DNA of 64,000 nucleotides from positions 248,001-312,000 of the forward strand of contig NZ_BJTC01000003.1 of assembly GCF_006829085.1 (NCBI RefSeq). Reading direction: 5' to 3'. Below the pieces are notes generated by a model. It was not told where the DNA came from. It ran no database searches and saw nothing but the letters and a program-made list of their open reading frames with translations. The translations under genes and the position numbers were made by a program. The stretch's first letter is position 1; each line of letters starts with the position of its first letter. The DNA comes from Chryseobacterium sp. ON_d1 (lineage in GTDB: Bacteria > Bacteroidota > Bacteroidia > Flavobacteriales > Weeksellaceae). Shown piece after piece: positions 15,826-24,811 of the stretch.

Positions 15826-16641
15826 TTACAGCAGATAATTGATAAATGCAGCAGCAGCCCTCCAGTCGGGATTGATCTCTTTAACTACATTGTAGCCTGT
15901 AATCTCCAAAGCGATGCATGCTGAAATAGCACTGGCAGACAACATTTCTTTCAGCTGATTGAGGGGAAGGGTAAGGATATAGTCATCCGGAATCACGGGA
16001 GGAGTTCCATGGTTCGGAGGTATTTCATTCACAACAATACTCAGGATCTCCTGAAAGTAATGGGCAATCAGTTTGGAGGCCTGGAATTCCAGCTCTCTTT
16101 TTAATTCTACCAATTCATCCTGGGTCACCAGTTCTGCAATAGCTGCTACATCTACATCATGTACAGAATACTGAGCCTCACCCGTATTGGATGGTGTGAT
16201 TGTAATATCAGTTTTGAGTATCCATTTTGATTTCTCAAGATTGATGGTGAGAAGCTTTGAATCAAGATCCGGAACGGCAATTTCACTTAAATTGGAAAAA
16301 GGTAAAATTCTCACATTGCAGTAAAATGCTTTCGGATCATCCAGTTTGATCATAATCACGGCTATTCCTGTAGATTTATCCTTGGGTTCTACTACAAAAG
16401 ACTGAAAATGATTGTATCTTTTATTGCCTCTGTTGAGGCAGTTGACCAGCCTTATAGAGGGCTGTACATTCATATTGGAGGTCTGAAGATTAAATACAGA
16501 GCGGTCTGCATTACGATCGGCCTTTTTAGGATCCAGATAAAGAGTATCGTTGCTTCTGGTCAGGTAAAGTCGTTCATTTAAATCGGTTAAGCTTTCCAGA
16601 TTTAAAATTTTGGCGGGTTTGGTTACTGAAGAATAGTTCAT
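15826..16641 (-). CDS. Unknown 271-aa protein of the R-body locus
   Basis: No family recognised. Soluble; the first 170 residues are predominantly short strands and polar loops (for example L-T-R-S-N-D-T-L-Y-L near 27-36 and F-V-V-E-P-K-D-K-S near 82-90). The remainder looks helical, with a long charged helix (E-L-V-E-L-K-R-E-L-E-F) and a final W-R-A-A-A-A-F-I-N-Y-L-L. The beta-then-helical layout could mark a capping or assembly factor. Its ATG overlaps the stop of the upstream 62-aa gene by 4 bp, so the two are translationally coupled. Confidence 0.65.
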   Translation of the reverse strand: MNYSSVTKPAKILNLESLTDLNERLYLTRSNDTLYLDPKKADRNADRSVFNLQTSNMNVQPSIRLVNCLNRGNKRYNHFQSFVVEPKDKSTGIAVIMIKLDDPKAFYCNVRILPFSNLSEIAVPDLDSKLLTINLEKSKWILKTDITITPSNTGEAQYSVHDVDVAAIAELVTQDELVELKRELEFQASKLIAHYFQEILSIVVNEIPPNHGTPPVIPDDYILTLPLNQLKEMLSASAISACIALEITGYNVVKEINPDWRAAAAFINYLL

Positions 16642-16826
16642 CTTTTATTTATTTTAATTTTTTCAAAGAGTTGGGTTATTATTGTTTTTTTCTTGGGATT
16701 GACTTCAATTTCCACTGAAGGAATTACTGCTTCTTTAATCTCTGGTTTTACGAGTGGCTGTGTCAGTTTTACTGACTTTAATACTAATTTTCCTCCATGA
16801 TCAGCCGTGATAAAGCTTTTTCTCAT
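16638..16826 (-). CDS. Small basic protein of the R-body locus
   Basis: 62 residues, Lys-rich, with no recognised family. It begins M-R-K-S-F-I-T-A-D-H-G-G and ends in a basic helix (I-I-T-Q-L-F-E-K-I-K-I-N-K-R). The 4-bp ATGA overlap with the following gene and the 38-bp spacing behind the 171-aa gene make it a convincing operon member despite its size. Confidence 0.55.
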   Translation of the reverse strand: MRKSFITADHGGKLVLKSVKLTQPLVKPEIKEAVIPSVEIEVNPKKKTIITQLFEKIKINKR

Positions 16827-16864
16827 ACTGTCTTTTTCGGGTAAGTCCTTTTCCGGAGCCGGAT

Positions 16865-17380
16865 CTACCCGTTTTTTTTTTCAGAGTCTTCATTCCCAGG
16901 AGAAACTTCCGTAAATAAGGGAGAAGAGGGAAGTACATCCGGAACCGGAAGTGCATTGACATTATAAATAGTATTGGAAATTTTTGCTTTTACTTCAGCA
17001 TAGTCACTCACCATTTTGAATAAGTCTTTCATCATTTCATTTCCCTTTCCTGCATCCTGGCTCTGCAGATGCTCTGAGATCTGGTTTGAGGTTTCTTTAC
17101 TGCCCGGTGCCGGCCCGAAAGTCGTTCCATAGGTCAGTAGATTATTGGCCAGTCGGCTTAATGCGATCAGGCCCACCTGTTCAAATCCTTTCAAAAAAGA
17201 CTGTAAATCCTGAACCATCATTCCCGTGGACTGTTCTATCATTACTTTGGTCACTCCGGTCATTGGAGAAGCTTTAGGCGGAGCCAGTACCTCACTGTTC
17301 ACAAATACTACAGCTTTCTCCGCCGGAGTGCCGGCATCTGCCGCCTGGGTTTGTTGGGTTTCACTGTTGTGTTCACTCAT
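16865..17380 (-). CDS. R-body locus protein with Reb-like central helix
   Basis: 171 residues. Polar, Gln/Thr/Ala-rich N-terminus, then E-Q-S-T-G-M-M-V-Q-D-L-Q-S-F (about 49-62). The S-T-G-M-M core resembles the S-T-G-I-M core of the RebB copies, and an amphipathic helix and a second helix near D-L-F-K-M-V-S-D-Y-A-E follow. It may be a larger Reb-type subunit (RebA- or RebD-like) with added tails. The resemblance is short and should be treated as suggestive. It lies 17 bp downstream of the next Reb gene. Confidence 0.6.
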   Translation of the reverse strand: MSEHNSETQQTQAADAGTPAEKAVVFVNSEVLAPPKASPMTGVTKVMIEQSTGMMVQDLQSFLKGFEQVGLIALSRLANNLLTYGTTFGPAPGSKETSNQISEHLQSQDAGKGNEMMKDLFKMVSDYAEVKAKISNTIYNVNALPVPDVLPSSPLFTEVSPGNEDSEKKNG

Positions 17381-17397
17381 GATCGTAAGGTTTTATA

Positions 17398-17613
17398 TTA
17401 TCCTTTTAAAATTTTAATGGCATCAGCAACAATTGCAGGGTTAAGCTGGTTCAAGTTCTGCTGATTGGTTACCGAATTCTGGATGGAAATTCCGCTGGCG
17501 TGGGTAGCCATCTGGTAAAGCATACTCATGGCCTGTGCGGGAGATTCACCAAGCACGGTAACATTGGTCTGCGTTACTGCATCTGTAGTCTGGTTATTTA
17601 CGGTGTCTGCCAT
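17398..17613 (-). CDS. RebB-like R-body protein, promoter-proximal paralogue
   Basis: 71 residues with clear family signature: T-D-A-V-T-Q-T-N-V at 10-18, G-E-S-P-A-Q-A-M at 22-29, and H-A-S-G-I-S-I-Q-N-S-V-T-N-Q-Q-N (38-53). It is shorter than the tandem copies because the central Q-A-A-T-T-Q-G linker is missing, and it ends directly in a V-A-D-A-I-K-I-L-K-G helix that matches the D-A-V-S-I-A-K-I-L ending of the others. It is the first gene of the leftward locus, divergent from the 481-aa gene at 17986. Confidence 0.82.
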   Translation of the reverse strand: MADTVNNQTTDAVTQTNVTVLGESPAQAMSMLYQMATHASGISIQNSVTNQQNLNQLNPAIVADAIKILKG

Positions 17614-17985
17614 ATTCTGGGTTTAATGGGTTATTATTGTTTTAATGTTTGAAGATCTTTTCTCAAAGATTTTTTCTTTCAACTCATCCTCTTTATTTTT
17701 TCAGTTGAGCCATCATCTATGAAATTGCTGATCTCTTTTGTCTGATACAAATTTCATCAAACAAAATAAATCTTCATTAAGGGAAAAAACGGAATTTTAA
17801 AAAATAAGGGAATTCTCTTACACGTGAAATTTAAACTTAAAACCATTTGTTTATGCGTGAATACATCAATACATTTTCCAATTCATACGGGTAAACCCTT
17901 ATTTTTTGAAAATGGGGTGATCCCCTCTGTGCTCTCAGGTTTTTTACCTTGAAATTTGTTGTATAACATATAAACCGTAAAAAAT
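17614..17985. other. Divergent promoter region between the R-body locus and the 481-aa gene
   Basis: A 372-bp A/T-rich region without a credible gene. It must hold the leftward promoter of the first reb gene and probably a rightward promoter. Only near-matches to TAnnTTTG occur (for example TACCTTGA close to 17946), so no site is called. Confidence 0.4.
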
Positions 17986-19431
17986 ATGATAAGAAACAGA
18001 CATGTTACAGAACAGAGAAATACAGTACCAGTACCTAATACAACTCGTATTATTAACCGGCATCAACCGATTCATGAACCCAGACCCGTAATTATCCGTG
18101 AACGAGAACCAGATCCTGATCTGCGAGTACTTATCCAACCCGGATACGCCACAGGTGATATGTTTGGAATCGCTGCTGCTTTAATTGATGATGAAGAACT
18201 TCATGTTGTTATTTCAAAAGGCAATGGTACTTTTATAGACCATACGGATAAAGCTGATTCTATACAAAAGTTTTATAAAGATTCAGGAATAGATGAAAAA
18301 AGAATACATGTTATAAACGTAAAAAAACTACGGGGAGCGGTTACCAAAGAAAAATTAAAACAGAGGGCGGCTAAGTTTCGGCGGGGAAGGCGTATTGGAG
18401 GAGTAAACTATGGAACCGACTATATTGCCAGAAAATATTCAGAAAACCTGAAGAATAAGTTAAAAGACAGATGGGATATTAATCATCGTGAAGATGATGC
18501 TATAAAAAGATGGCTGGAACAGCAGGGAATACCGACAAGTGGAGACCGATTACTTATTTTATGGTCACGATTCAGTGGAAAAGGGGGGGACATTCACATA
18601 GAGCACGATACAAGTTATACCGGTATTAAGCAGATTGTTTACAGAGTAGCGGAGATGTATGATACAATCATTATAACAGGAGATAAGGGGTATATAAAAG
18701 AGAGAGGATCTAAATTTGATGATATAGCCAGAGAGGTTAATACAGACGTTCAATCTTCCAGAGTTTTCAATATCACCGAATTTTGGGATGGGGAGCCGGA
18801 ATTTTTATCATGGATGGGTACCACCCGGTTCGGTCAGTTTAAGCTGTATGATTATTTTGAAAGACATTTTAATGAAGTAAAACACTTAGGATTCAGAAGT
18901 GGAAATCTTGAAGTGATGGCGATGTTGGGGTATAAAGTCAGGTACCTGGAAGAAGTGGGAAGTGAAAGTGGTGCCAGAATGTTTGCCTGGAGGGCTGTAG
19001 AAGGCGGTAAAACTGAAAAGAAAGGTGATGCGACCGGATATGAGCGTTTACAACTTGCTGAGCCTCCAACGCGATCAGGGAAATATCTTCAGAAGAAAAT
19101 AAGAGAAATAAATACGGAAGCAGCAGAAGAAAAGGCTAAGATAAATGATGAAAAAGAAAAAGAAGAAATAGAGAAAGAGGCAGGAAGGAGAAAAAGCAAA
19201 TACACGGGAGCCTATTTTGCTCCACGTAAAAAAGATGGTACAATTCCTATTCCTATTTCTAAAGATGAAAAAAGCCGTTTTTCAGAAGGATTTAATGATG
19301 GTGACATGAATATTATTCTGGGATTTTTGCGACCTGAGCGTTGGATAGACAGACAAGTTACTTATAATCCTGTCATCCCACAAAAAAGGAAAGTTTACGA
19401 AAAACTGTTAGAGAGTTCCGGGAATATTTGA
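17986..19431 (+). CDS. Unrecognised 481-aa protein divergent from the R-body locus
   Basis: Cytoplasmic by appearance, with no signal peptide. Arg/Pro-rich N-terminus (about 1-45), then an alpha/beta-looking core: V-L-I-Q-P-G-Y-A-T-G-D-M-F-G near 47-60, L-H-V-V-I-S-K-G-N-G-T, L-L-I-L-W-S-R-F-S-G-K-G-G near 193-205, H-I-E-H-D-T-S-Y-T-G, T-I-I-I-T-G-D-K-G-Y and a G-F-R-S-G-N-L-E loop near 304-311. A charged coiled-coil segment follows (about 365-410). The repeated strand-then-Gly loops and acidic H-D-T motif recall Rossmann-like GT-B glycosyltransferases, but I cannot assign a family. It is followed by a strong terminator, so it is transcribed alone. Given its position it might be a cargo or effector of the R-body system; this is speculation. 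Confidence 0.6.
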   Translation: MIRNRHVTEQRNTVPVPNTTRIINRHQPIHEPRPVIIREREPDPDLRVLIQPGYATGDMFGIAAALIDDEELHVVISKGNGTFIDHTDKADSIQKFYKDSGIDEKRIHVINVKKLRGAVTKEKLKQRAAKFRRGRRIGGVNYGTDYIARKYSENLKNKLKDRWDINHREDDAIKRWLEQQGIPTSGDRLLILWSRFSGKGGDIHIEHDTSYTGIKQIVYRVAEMYDTIIITGDKGYIKERGSKFDDIAREVNTDVQSSRVFNITEFWDGEPEFLSWMGTTRFGQFKLYDYFERHFNEVKHLGFRSGNLEVMAMLGYKVRYLEEVGSESGARMFAWRAVEGGKTEKKGDATGYERLQLAEPPTRSGKYLQKKIREINTEAAEEKAKINDEKEKEEIEKEAGRRKSKYTGAYFAPRKKDGTIPIPISKDEKSRFSEGFNDGDMNIILGFLRPERWIDRQVTYNPVIPQKRKVYEKLLESSGNI

Positions 19432-19579
19432 TCAGAATATCTGTCAGTGAACATACCGATGGATCAAAATATATGTTTTCACTATTGATACCATGAGTAC
19501 TAAGCCGAAATTTCTGGCACAACCGTTACCCATCCGATACAGATTAGGTTAAGTTTTTTTTATATGAATATTTATTGAA

Positions 19580-19612
19580 ATTCGGGACAGGACAAAAAAT
19601 ACTGTCCCGAAT
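19580..19612 (+). terminator. Terminator of the 481-aa gene
   Basis: An 11-bp inverted repeat (19580-19590 with 19602-19612, ATTCGGGACAG/CTGTCCCGAAT) followed by CTTGTTTTT. Confidence 0.75.
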
Positions 19613-19690
19613 CTTGTTTTTAACGCTTTAAATCACTATATTTAGAATTACAATAAGTGACTGTACTTACATTTTAAAAAACAATAAAAT

Positions 19691-21430
19691 ATGTTGAAAA
19701 TCCCTCACTTAATCAGAAAATTATGGACATCATTTGCTGCTACAGCAGCCATTTATACTCTAACAGTAGGGTGTACGGCAAAAACAGATGTTGATCAGAT
19801 CTTTGTTAATGGAGATATTCTGACCATGACAGGCCCTAAAGCTTCTTATGTAGAAGCTCTTGCCATAAAGGACGGAAAAATTGTATTTGCAGGAACCCAA
19901 AAGCAGGCAATGACTCTTAAAGGAGACAAAACAAAGTTGACAGACCTGTCCGGCCGTACACTGATGCCTGGATTTATAGATGCCCACGGTCATATTTCTC
20001 AATATGCTGTTGCATCACAGATGATTGACCTCCAGCCGGAACCTTATGGGAAAGTAATGTCTATTCCCGAACTGCTGAAGGTTCTCAAAGATTATATTGT
20101 CAACAATAAAATTCCACCCGGGACACTTATCATTGGAAACGGATATGACGATGCCATTATGAAAGAACACCGACACCCTACTGCACAGGAACTGGATCAG
20201 GTATCATCTGTCAATCCGATTTATATACTACATGCTTCAGGGCATATGGGAGTGGCCAATTCTTTACTGATGAAAAATATGAATATTACCTATGATACTC
20301 CCAATCCTACAGGCGGCATTATTGGTAAAGATCCTGCCACCAGACAGCTTACAGGAAAAATGCAGGAAAATGCGAATATCAATACCCTGCAATATGCGGT
20401 TACCCAACTTCCCAGACCTGCAGAAAGTGATCAGTATAAGTCTTTGCAGGCAGCAGAACAGGCATGGTTTGCCAATGGCCAGACTACAATCTGTGAAGGA
20501 CGTTCAGCACCGGACAATATTGATCATATTATAGAAGCCGATAAAAAAGGATTACTCAAAGGAGATTATGTCATATTGCCGGACTATGATTTGAATGCCA
20601 ATAAACTTGCCCATTGGAAGCAATTTTATAAAAAATACAATGGGCATGTAAAAATTGGAGGAATAAAAATGACATTTGACGGATCCCCACAAGGAAAATC
20701 AGCATGGCTTACAGAGCCGTATCTGATACCTCCGGATGGAGAAAAACAAGGTTTTAAAGGACAGCCTATTTATTCAAGAGAGGCGGCCTATAAAGGACTT
20801 AAAGCAATCTTCGCACAAGGAATGCAGGTTCATATTCACTGTAATGGTGATGCTGCCATCGATGAAGGTCTTGATCTGCTGGAGCGTCTGAAAAAAGAAA
20901 AAAAGCTTACCGAAGATATGCGATGCGTTCTTATCCACAGTCAGGTATGCCGTAAAGATCAGGTTCCGCGTTATAAGCAAATAGGAGTTATGCCAAGCTG
21001 GTTCCCTACTCATGTTTACCTTTGGGGAGACTGGCACCGTACCAATGTGCTGGGAGAAAAAAGGGCCGAAAGAATCAGCCCGCTGAAGGAAGGTCTGGAT
21101 CAGGGGATCCGCTTTACGATTCACCATGATTCACCTGTAACACCGCCAGATCTGATGACAGCAGTATATGCTGCGGTTAACCGGAAAACACGTTCAGGGT
21201 ATTTACTGGGACCCGAGCAGCGTATCAGTCCTTACGAAGCCCTTAAGGCAATTACAATCAATGCGGCATGGCAGTGGGGAGAAGAAAAAGAAAAAGGAAC
21301 CCTTGAAAAAAATAAAAGAGCAGATCTTGTTATTTTGGATAAAAATCCGATTAAAGTAAATTCTGCTGATATCAAAGATATTGTTGTGATGGAAACGTAT
21401 AAAGACGGGAAGCAGGTATATAAAAAATAA
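19691..21430 (+). CDS. Amidohydrolase family lipoprotein (YtcJ-like)
   Basis: 579 residues. A lipoprotein signal with lipobox L-T-V-G-C28 predicts export and membrane anchoring. The amidohydrolase_3 fold is shown by the N-terminal beta-sandwich (V-N-G-D-I-L-T-M), the metal motif F-I-D-A-H-G-H (DAHGH at 97-101), a later H-I-H-C-N-G-D-A-A-I-D, H-S-Q-V and H-H-D-S-P-V segments, and the C-terminal return to the sandwich (G-T-L-E-K-N-K-R-A-D-L-V-I-L-D). Members hydrolyse amide or related bonds; many annotated YtcJ relatives have no known substrate. A single-gene unit with its own terminator. Confidence 0.88.
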   Translation: MLKIPHLIRKLWTSFAATAAIYTLTVGCTAKTDVDQIFVNGDILTMTGPKASYVEALAIKDGKIVFAGTQKQAMTLKGDKTKLTDLSGRTLMPGFIDAHGHISQYAVASQMIDLQPEPYGKVMSIPELLKVLKDYIVNNKIPPGTLIIGNGYDDAIMKEHRHPTAQELDQVSSVNPIYILHASGHMGVANSLLMKNMNITYDTPNPTGGIIGKDPATRQLTGKMQENANINTLQYAVTQLPRPAESDQYKSLQAAEQAWFANGQTTICEGRSAPDNIDHIIEADKKGLLKGDYVILPDYDLNANKLAHWKQFYKKYNGHVKIGGIKMTFDGSPQGKSAWLTEPYLIPPDGEKQGFKGQPIYSREAAYKGLKAIFAQGMQVHIHCNGDAAIDEGLDLLERLKKEKKLTEDMRCVLIHSQVCRKDQVPRYKQIGVMPSWFPTHVYLWGDWHRTNVLGEKRAERISPLKEGLDQGIRFTIHHDSPVTPPDLMTAVYAAVNRKTRSGYLLGPEQRISPYEALKAITINAAWQWGEEKEKGTLEKNKRADLVILDKNPIKVNSADIKDIVVMETYKDGKQVYKK

Positions 21431-21455
21431 TAACACTCAATTCATATCATATTTC

Positions 21456-21487
21456 AAAAACAGCCTTCTACACAGAAGGCTGTTTTT
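21456..21487. terminator. Bidirectional terminator
   Basis: A perfect 14-bp stem (21456-21469 with 21474-21487, core CAGCCTTCT) and 4-nt loop with A/T tails on both sides, between the convergent amidohydrolase and CPBP genes. Confidence 0.9.
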
Positions 21488-21492
21488 GTATC

Positions 21493-22386
21493 CTATGTGG
21501 AAAGAAGGTTATTTTCAGTGTTTGTGTCAGGGAGTTCATCTCTTTTTCTCCAAAAGAAGTAAGCAACAATGGCTGTAGCAATAGGCAAAGCAATCCCAAA
21601 CTCATCAATATAATAATTGGTATTTCCGGTATCTGCAGTAAGCGGCGTAAAAATAGACTGTATAAATAGGTTGTGGCTGGCATGCAAAATAGCGCCTGTC
21701 CATAAACTCCCGGATTTTAACCGTAACCACGTAAAAATAAAACAGGATGCAAATATCATTATTGTAAAGCATAAAAGAGCAAGCCATTTGGGACCTCCTG
21801 AATTATAATTGGAAAAAAGCAAAAGAGGATAATGATAAATCGACCATATGAGACCCATCCAAAGAGAAGTAGCAGTATAAGAATTGATCTTAGCTAATTG
21901 AGGGGTCAGAAGGCCCCGCCAGCCAATCTCTTCACCCAGTGCAGATCCTATAGAGCGCACCATACCAAAGCTACTCATCAGAATAATATACAATATAATG
22001 GTCAGACCATCAGAAAGATTCCAGCCCATTCCTTTGCCAACTTCCGCCACAAATTCATGATTATAGAAACCTCCAGCACCACTCATCCAGATGATAAGGT
22101 AAGGGATAAATGTATAAAGAACAGGGATGCAGTACGCCATGATTTGGTACTTCGTAAGACCCCATTTCCAGCCCAGGGAAGAAACCGGAATGTTCCGGAT
22201 ACGGCAGGTAAGAAGGGCTGCTATAGCCGGGCACCACATGACAATGGTGGCATAAGAAATGATACCGCCACCAAGCTTTCCGGTACGGATACACATATAA
22301 TAAACCGGGAGACAGAAAAGAAGGGTAAGAATCAGGTAAGTAGCAATATTTTTCCTGATTTCGGATTTGGATATTGTTTTTTTCAT
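21493..22386 (-). CDS. CPBP family intramembrane metalloprotease (CAAX-protease-like)
   Basis: 297 residues with about eight hydrophobic segments. The ABI/CPBP motifs are present: E-E-I-G-W-R at 152-157 (EExxxR), a F-T-W-L-R segment near 220, and H-A-S-H-N near 243-247. These glutamates and histidines form the membrane-embedded zinc site of Rce1-type proteases. Bacterial members are linked to peptide maturation or immunity; no bacteriocin gene is adjacent, so the target is unknown. It is divergent from the XRE membrane protein at 22575. Confidence 0.85.
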   Translation of the reverse strand: MKKTISKSEIRKNIATYLILTLLFCLPVYYMCIRTGKLGGGIISYATIVMWCPAIAALLTCRIRNIPVSSLGWKWGLTKYQIMAYCIPVLYTFIPYLIIWMSGAGGFYNHEFVAEVGKGMGWNLSDGLTIILYIILMSSFGMVRSIGSALGEEIGWRGLLTPQLAKINSYTATSLWMGLIWSIYHYPLLLFSNYNSGGPKWLALLCFTIMIFASCFIFTWLRLKSGSLWTGAILHASHNLFIQSIFTPLTADTGNTNYYIDEFGIALPIATAIVAYFFWRKRDELPDTNTENNLLST

Positions 22387-22574
22387 AAACTGATCTGGTG
22401 TTGGAGTTTATAATGGATTGAAAAATAGAATGTTATTCTCAATAAAAATACATTTATTTTTTGATAAGAATGATCATTTATTATCACTCCATACAAAGAA
22501 AATGTCTTGATGTTTTTAATAATAGAAAACTGTAAATTAGCCAAAACAAAATATTCTTTTTCGAATACTTAAAA

Positions 22575-23153
22575 ATGTCTAAGCTAAAAGCCATAAGAGA
22601 ACAAAAAAATCTGACTCAGGAGGAGCTGTCAGAACAGTCAAAGATTTCTGTAAGAACGATTCAGAGGATAGAATCCGGCACGGAACCTAAGGGACATACG
22701 CTGAGAATTCTGGCGCAGACTTTGGGAATAGAAGAGTCTGCATTACTGCAGGATAAGGCACCGTCAAAGGTCATAACAGAAACAGTTGAGATTGAAACAG
22801 GAGCAGAAGAACAGGAAGCATCAATCAATTATTCTTATATCAAGATCATTAATCTTTCATCACTCATCTTTACACTTTTACCTCCGCTGAACATTTTCGC
22901 TCCGCTGATCCTGATGTTTACCCTGAAGCAGAAAAACGCTCTGGCCAGACAGATCATTTCAGTACAGATGATCTGGACAGTGATCGCACCCATTATCTTC
23001 ATGCTTGGAATCTTTTTAAAGTTCGGAAAACAGTTCACCCTGGTTCTTATGATCCTGATTGTACTTTCCAATGTATTTATTATCCTCCGCAATGCAGCCG
23101 AAATTGACCGTCGTAAAAAATTATATATTAAATTGAAATTCAATATGATATAA
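22575..23153 (+). CDS. XRE-type HTH protein fused to a membrane domain
   Basis: 192 residues. A classic XRE HTH occupies residues 3-58 (L-T-Q-E-E-L-S-E-Q-S-K-I-S-V-R-T-I-Q-R-I-E-S-G). An acidic linker (to about 85) leads to three hydrophobic segments that resemble DUF4870-type membrane domains, ending in a basic tail. Such proteins may act as membrane-tethered regulators. Family assignment of the HTH is secure; the membrane part and function are inferred. Confidence 0.82.
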   Translation: MSKLKAIREQKNLTQEELSEQSKISVRTIQRIESGTEPKGHTLRILAQTLGIEESALLQDKAPSKVITETVEIETGAEEQEASINYSYIKIINLSSLIFTLLPPLNIFAPLILMFTLKQKNALARQIISVQMIWTVIAPIIFMLGIFLKFGKQFTLVLMILIVLSNVFIILRNAAEIDRRKKLYIKLKFNMI

Positions 23154-23240
23154 ATTCTGTCAGGGTTTTGTCGGGTCTTTGTCAGGTTTATTTTTAATGA
23201 AAAATTGGTTAAAAATCTAACCTTTGTCAAAAAAATAACA

Positions 23241-24722
23241 ATGACAAAGTCTTCACAGTTTATCCTCCCATTTCTTATGCTGTTCATCAGTGTATTGCAT
23301 GCACAGGTAAAAAAAACAGATTCACTTTATAAAAAAATTATGTCTGAAGACAGCCTGCTCTTTTCTGCAGGGTACAACCGATGCAACATTGGGCAGATAG
23401 AAAGTGTCTTAGACGACAGGTTTGAATTTTATCACGATAAAGGTGGTTTTGCAGACAAAAAGAAATTTATCAGTGATTTTAAAACCGGATTGTGCAAATC
23501 TCCGGAAACTTATCAGGTAAAGAGAGTTCTGATTGATACAGAGATTTATCCCATGTATAAAGACGGAAAGCTCTATGCGGCCATTCAGAATGGAGATCAC
23601 CTGTTTTATGAAAGAGTTGGGAATCAGGCTGAGAAATTGGTGGGGGAAGCAAAGTTTACCCATCTGTGGATATTGGAGAATGCTGAGTGGAAACTTAGGA
23701 ATTCATTAAGTTTTAATCACCATCCGAAACAGACGACCGATAATGAAGCGATGTTTGATAACGACCAGTCGATGCAAAGCTGGCTGAAAGAAAATAATAT
23801 TCCTGCTTTGGGATTAGGTATTATTGAAGGCGGAAAACTACAGCAGGTCAAAGTTTTTGGCGATGTTAAAAAAGGAATTTCAGCACCCCGCAATGCTTTT
23901 TTTAATGTAGCTTCTCTTACCAAACCTGTTACAGCAATGGTCGCCTTACGCCTTGTAAGTCTGGGAAAATGGAAGCTGGATGAACCTCTTGATACTTACT
24001 GGACAGATCCGGATATTGTAAATGATGCGAGACATCAAAAATTGACAACCAGAATTATTCTCACCCATCAGACTGGCTTTCCGAACTGGAGATGGATGAA
24101 TGCAGACAAAAAGCTGAACTTTCAGTTTGATCCCGGCACAAAATACCAGTATTCAGGAGAAGGGTTTGAATACCTTCGCAAAGCGCTGGAAAAGAAATTT
24201 GGAAAATCATTGGATCAGCTGGCCACAGAGCTCATCTTTCAGCCTCTCAGAATGAATGATACCAACTATATCTGGGATAAGAATACTGATACATCAAGAT
24301 TTATAATGGGGTATAATGAAAAAGGAGACGCCTATCCGATAGAGAAAATTACAAAGGCTAATGCTGCCGATGACCTGCATACTACAATAGAAGATTACGG
24401 AAATTTTATGGTGAGTATCATGAAAGGAAAAAATCTGAAGTCTGAAATTTTCCGGGAAATGACAACAAGACAGGTAAAGGTTAAAGAAAATAAATATTTC
24501 GGGTTAGGTTTTGAAATTTATGACCTGGGAAATAATGAGTATGCTTTATCCCATAGCGGGGCAGACCAGGGTACCCGGTGTATTGCTATTATACTGCCGG
24601 AAACGGGTAAGGGGATCGTTATTTTTACCAATGTTGATGACGGGTATAAGGTCTACGAAAAGCTGGTTCTTCATTATCTGGGAGAAGAAGGCAAAAAGAT
24701 TGTAGATATAGAAACCAGGTAA
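23241..24722 (+). CDS. Secreted beta-lactamase/penicillin-binding-fold hydrolase with N-terminal NTF2-like domain
   Basis: 493 residues from the ATG at 23241, which begins a good signal peptide (M-T-K-S-S-Q ... L-H-A-Q); an upstream TTG at 23205 is less likely. An N-terminal domain of about 130 residues looks like a DUF4440/NTF2 fold (G-Q-I-E-S-V-L-D-D-R-F-E-F-Y, ending L-W-I-L-E-N-A-E-W-K-L). It is followed by a class C-type beta-lactamase/esterase domain: S225-L-T-K228 as the SxxK nucleophile motif, Y304-S-G in place of YxN, and H-S-G-A near the C-terminus in place of KTG. Such proteins are usually periplasmic peptidases or esterases rather than true antibiotic resistance enzymes. Confidence 0.85.
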   Translation: MTKSSQFILPFLMLFISVLHAQVKKTDSLYKKIMSEDSLLFSAGYNRCNIGQIESVLDDRFEFYHDKGGFADKKKFISDFKTGLCKSPETYQVKRVLIDTEIYPMYKDGKLYAAIQNGDHLFYERVGNQAEKLVGEAKFTHLWILENAEWKLRNSLSFNHHPKQTTDNEAMFDNDQSMQSWLKENNIPALGLGIIEGGKLQQVKVFGDVKKGISAPRNAFFNVASLTKPVTAMVALRLVSLGKWKLDEPLDTYWTDPDIVNDARHQKLTTRIILTHQTGFPNWRWMNADKKLNFQFDPGTKYQYSGEGFEYLRKALEKKFGKSLDQLATELIFQPLRMNDTNYIWDKNTDTSRFIMGYNEKGDAYPIEKITKANAADDLHTTIEDYGNFMVSIMKGKNLKSEIFREMTTRQVKVKENKYFGLGFEIYDLGNNEYALSHSGADQGTRCIAIILPETGKGIVIFTNVDDGYKVYEKLVLHYLGEEGKKIVDIETR

Positions 24723-24811
24723 CTGCCTATACAATAAAAATCTTTTTGTATATTCGGATATCAATCTGGAAATAAGCTGGATAGCAATAAATCTGTTTTT
24801 CAGGAGATGAA

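Noticed and set aside
23241..24722. Antibiotic-resistance beta-lactamase
   Set aside because: The KTG and YxN motifs are changed and an NTF2-like domain is fused in front, so a peptidase or esterase role is more likely.
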